Assembly: GCA_026182355.1 (NCBI GenBank)
Contig: JAPFBL010000550.1
Location: forward strand, 62,001-126,000
Origin: Hermatobates lingyangjiaoensis
Lineage: Eukaryota > Arthropoda > Insecta > Hemiptera > Hermatobatidae
Direction: 5' to 3'
Length of the DNA stretch: 64,000 nt
This document shows positions 62,059-64,000 of this stretch, in pieces. Position numbers and translations under genes: made by a program. Positions within the stretch are counted from its first letter, which is position 1; every line of letters begins with the position of its first letter. The notes below the pieces were generated by a model. That model saw nothing but the letters and a program-made list of their open reading frames with translations. It searched no databases and was not told where the DNA came from.

Positions 62059-64000
62059 GTAAGTTTCAATAAGATAATTATGTTTACTTTGAATCTAAGT
62101 AACGATTTCAATATTACCGGAAGGAAAATGTGTGTTTAAGTAACGATTTCAATATTACCGGAAAAAAATGTGTGAAGGTTATGTTTGTATGGATATAACT
62201 GATGTTAATAGATTATCATTTTAGTCTTTCTTTGTGATGATAACGTATAAAAATGAATAAGTAATTATTAGCTTTTGTATTTTTATACATCATATTCACT
62301 GTATTCTTTATTTTTCTGATAAATCTGCAGAATATGGTGCCCCTAATAGTGAAACGGAGTCGTTAGACGGGTTATCTTATATAAACAGATGAACAAGTGT
62401 CATTTTGTAATTAATCACTAATCATCTGTGCACGAGCCTGACAGTCATCTTTACTCATTATTTTACATAATGAAACTGACTGAGATAATTTTTTTTTATT
62501 AATAGAAACGGTCTTGAAATTACATAAAATGTGTAATTTTCCTTGTTGTATTCGTCATGCCATTAAGGTTATCAACAAAACTAAAGATTTGTAATATTCA
62601 AAGGAACAGAGGGAGTTTACGAGCCCCAGAGTTGAGAAATCAACAATGACCAAAATGTTTATAAAACTAATTTGTTTTAGTAATTTCAAAATGTAAACAT
62701 GGATGGATTTTGTTGTAATTGATAATTGCAGGTAACTAATGACTATTTATTAGACTCAAAGAAGTGTTTGATCTTTTCCCAAACCAGGAATATAGCAAGA
62801 ACTAATTAAACTTATATTGAAATAAACATTACTGCAATATAAGTATGAGTTATCATTTAAGAAAAAGAAATGACTCCAAAATCTCTACTGGAGAGTAGGG
62901 AAACCCTTATAACCTCTGTTAAAGGTCCGTCTATGTAAACGCTGGGGCTCGTAAAGTACACTTTAGTACAAGTAAAGTACTTCTCTTTTATATTCAAAAT
63001 AATAGAAATCTTTATTTTCAGAACTAACATTATTGTCTTAAAATTGATAAAATTTCCTTGAACTAGACTACAAACAAAAATCAGTTTAATGGTAAATACA
63101 GTGATAAACACTTTCCATATTCAACTTAATCCATACCTCACTTAATCTAGTATCGCAAATGGTCCATTTCCTTTAAATTACAGTCCTTAAAACTGTTAAA
63201 TGAAATTTCCAATTATGCTATAAATAATTACTAGTAATAACCTAAGTTATTAATGCAACTCAACAAAAAATAAATCTGAATGATATTTGAAGTTTCTAGA
63301 AATAATTACTAATAATAACCTTACTTATTATATACTTACTTATTACAACTGAGCAAAAAGTAAACTTAAGTATTTGAAATTTTTCTTAAGAAATTTAAAT
63401 CAGAAAAAACAAATGATACCTTAATACTTTCCTTTATTGTGTTGAATCAGTTTCTTTAGATTCTTGATAATTATAATTCAATTTCAAGACAGCTTTATTT
63501 AAGAACATTATATAAAAAGATTTCAATAAACACGTGAAATAACAATCAATGATCAAACCACAATATGAAATGGGAAAACAAGACTTAAGATCTTTCAACC
63601 ACCGTAACGAGCGGTCTTCGTCAGAGTCAAAAACCCAAAAATTTATTGGGTTTTTTGGAATCTTTTTTCTGATTTCTTACTGTGGTTTGTAAGTTAAACT
63701 GTTTTTAAAAGAGTTGTGTTTTTGACTCTGACGAAGACAGCTTGTTACGGTTGAAAAATCTTAAGTTTTGTTTTCTCATTTCATATTGTGGTTTGATCAT
63801 TAAGAACATCATATAACCTACAAATGTAGGTTTTCAGTGGGATACTTCTTTAACGTATTATGTGTAAAGTGTTTGGTATTGGTTACATGATTGTATATCT
63901 GTTTATGAAGCCTTTCTAATTATATTGGTTGTTAAAAAAATTTTATATTTTGTTTGATACTGTTGTTTATTTTTTGGGGGGGGGGGGGGATTCAGTTTTA
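62059..64000. other. LEM gene intron
   Basis: No further exon recognised to the window end. 62100-62180 holds a 40-base tandem duplication (GTAACGATTTCAATATTACC). 63519-63800 holds a complex PLE inverted unit of the GACGAAGACC family. A 13-G run is at 63977-63989. Confidence 0.55.

Overview
The window is eukaryotic and very probably from an arthropod. It is AT-rich and intron-rich. It carries TTAGG-type telomere-like repeats at the 3' ends of LINE copies, and it is crowded with Penelope-like element (PLE) debris, Jockey/R1-type LINE ends, hAT, Tigger-like and palindromic MITEs, tRNA- and 5S-derived SINEs and long AT microsatellites. Nothing seen narrows the lineage further.

Two protein-coding host genes are supported, both on the + strand. 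The first spans about 4.3-51.5 kb. It is the 3' part (20 exons found by splice-site and frame matching, 1301 residues, 5' end outside the window) of a KDM4/JMJD2 histone lysine demethylase with a JmjC catalytic core, a long lysine-rich linker, a PHD finger, an extended PHD and a double Tudor. JmjC iron and zinc ligands are intact, while the Tudor aromatic cage known from human KDM4A appears to be lost. The second gene starts at 61.18 kb and runs off the window. Its first two exons encode an N-terminal LEM domain (nuclear-envelope, BAF-binding type) followed by a basic Ser/Arg-rich stretch.

Layout: 1-4.3 kb is repeat-filled intron upstream of the first visible KDM4 exon. 4.3-23.6 kb holds the JmjC exons, separated by introns with PLE, hAT, LINE and a 2.2-kb satellite of 135-bp hairpin monomers. 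26-46 kb holds the linker exons, eight consecutive ones of which are phase 1-1. 46-51.5 kb holds the PHD/Tudor exons, where exon pieces themselves have been tandemly multiplied. 51.5-61 kb is intergenic, with LINE and PLE remnants and a 1.4-kb minisatellite. 61.2-64 kb is the start of the LEM gene.

Two themes stand out. (1) More than fifteen differently sequenced repeat families share one compact pattern, CTGANGAN - short perfect stem-loop - GAAA. This is the core layout of a hammerhead ribozyme with one extra nucleotide, and it lies next to PLE GIY-YIG endonuclease remnants. (2) KDM4 shows repeated local duplication of exon pieces: a 69-nt exon duplicated 2.4 kb away, the first ePHD exon multiplied to eight copies of which only the last is intact, and the last exon's 3' splice site copied about seven times.
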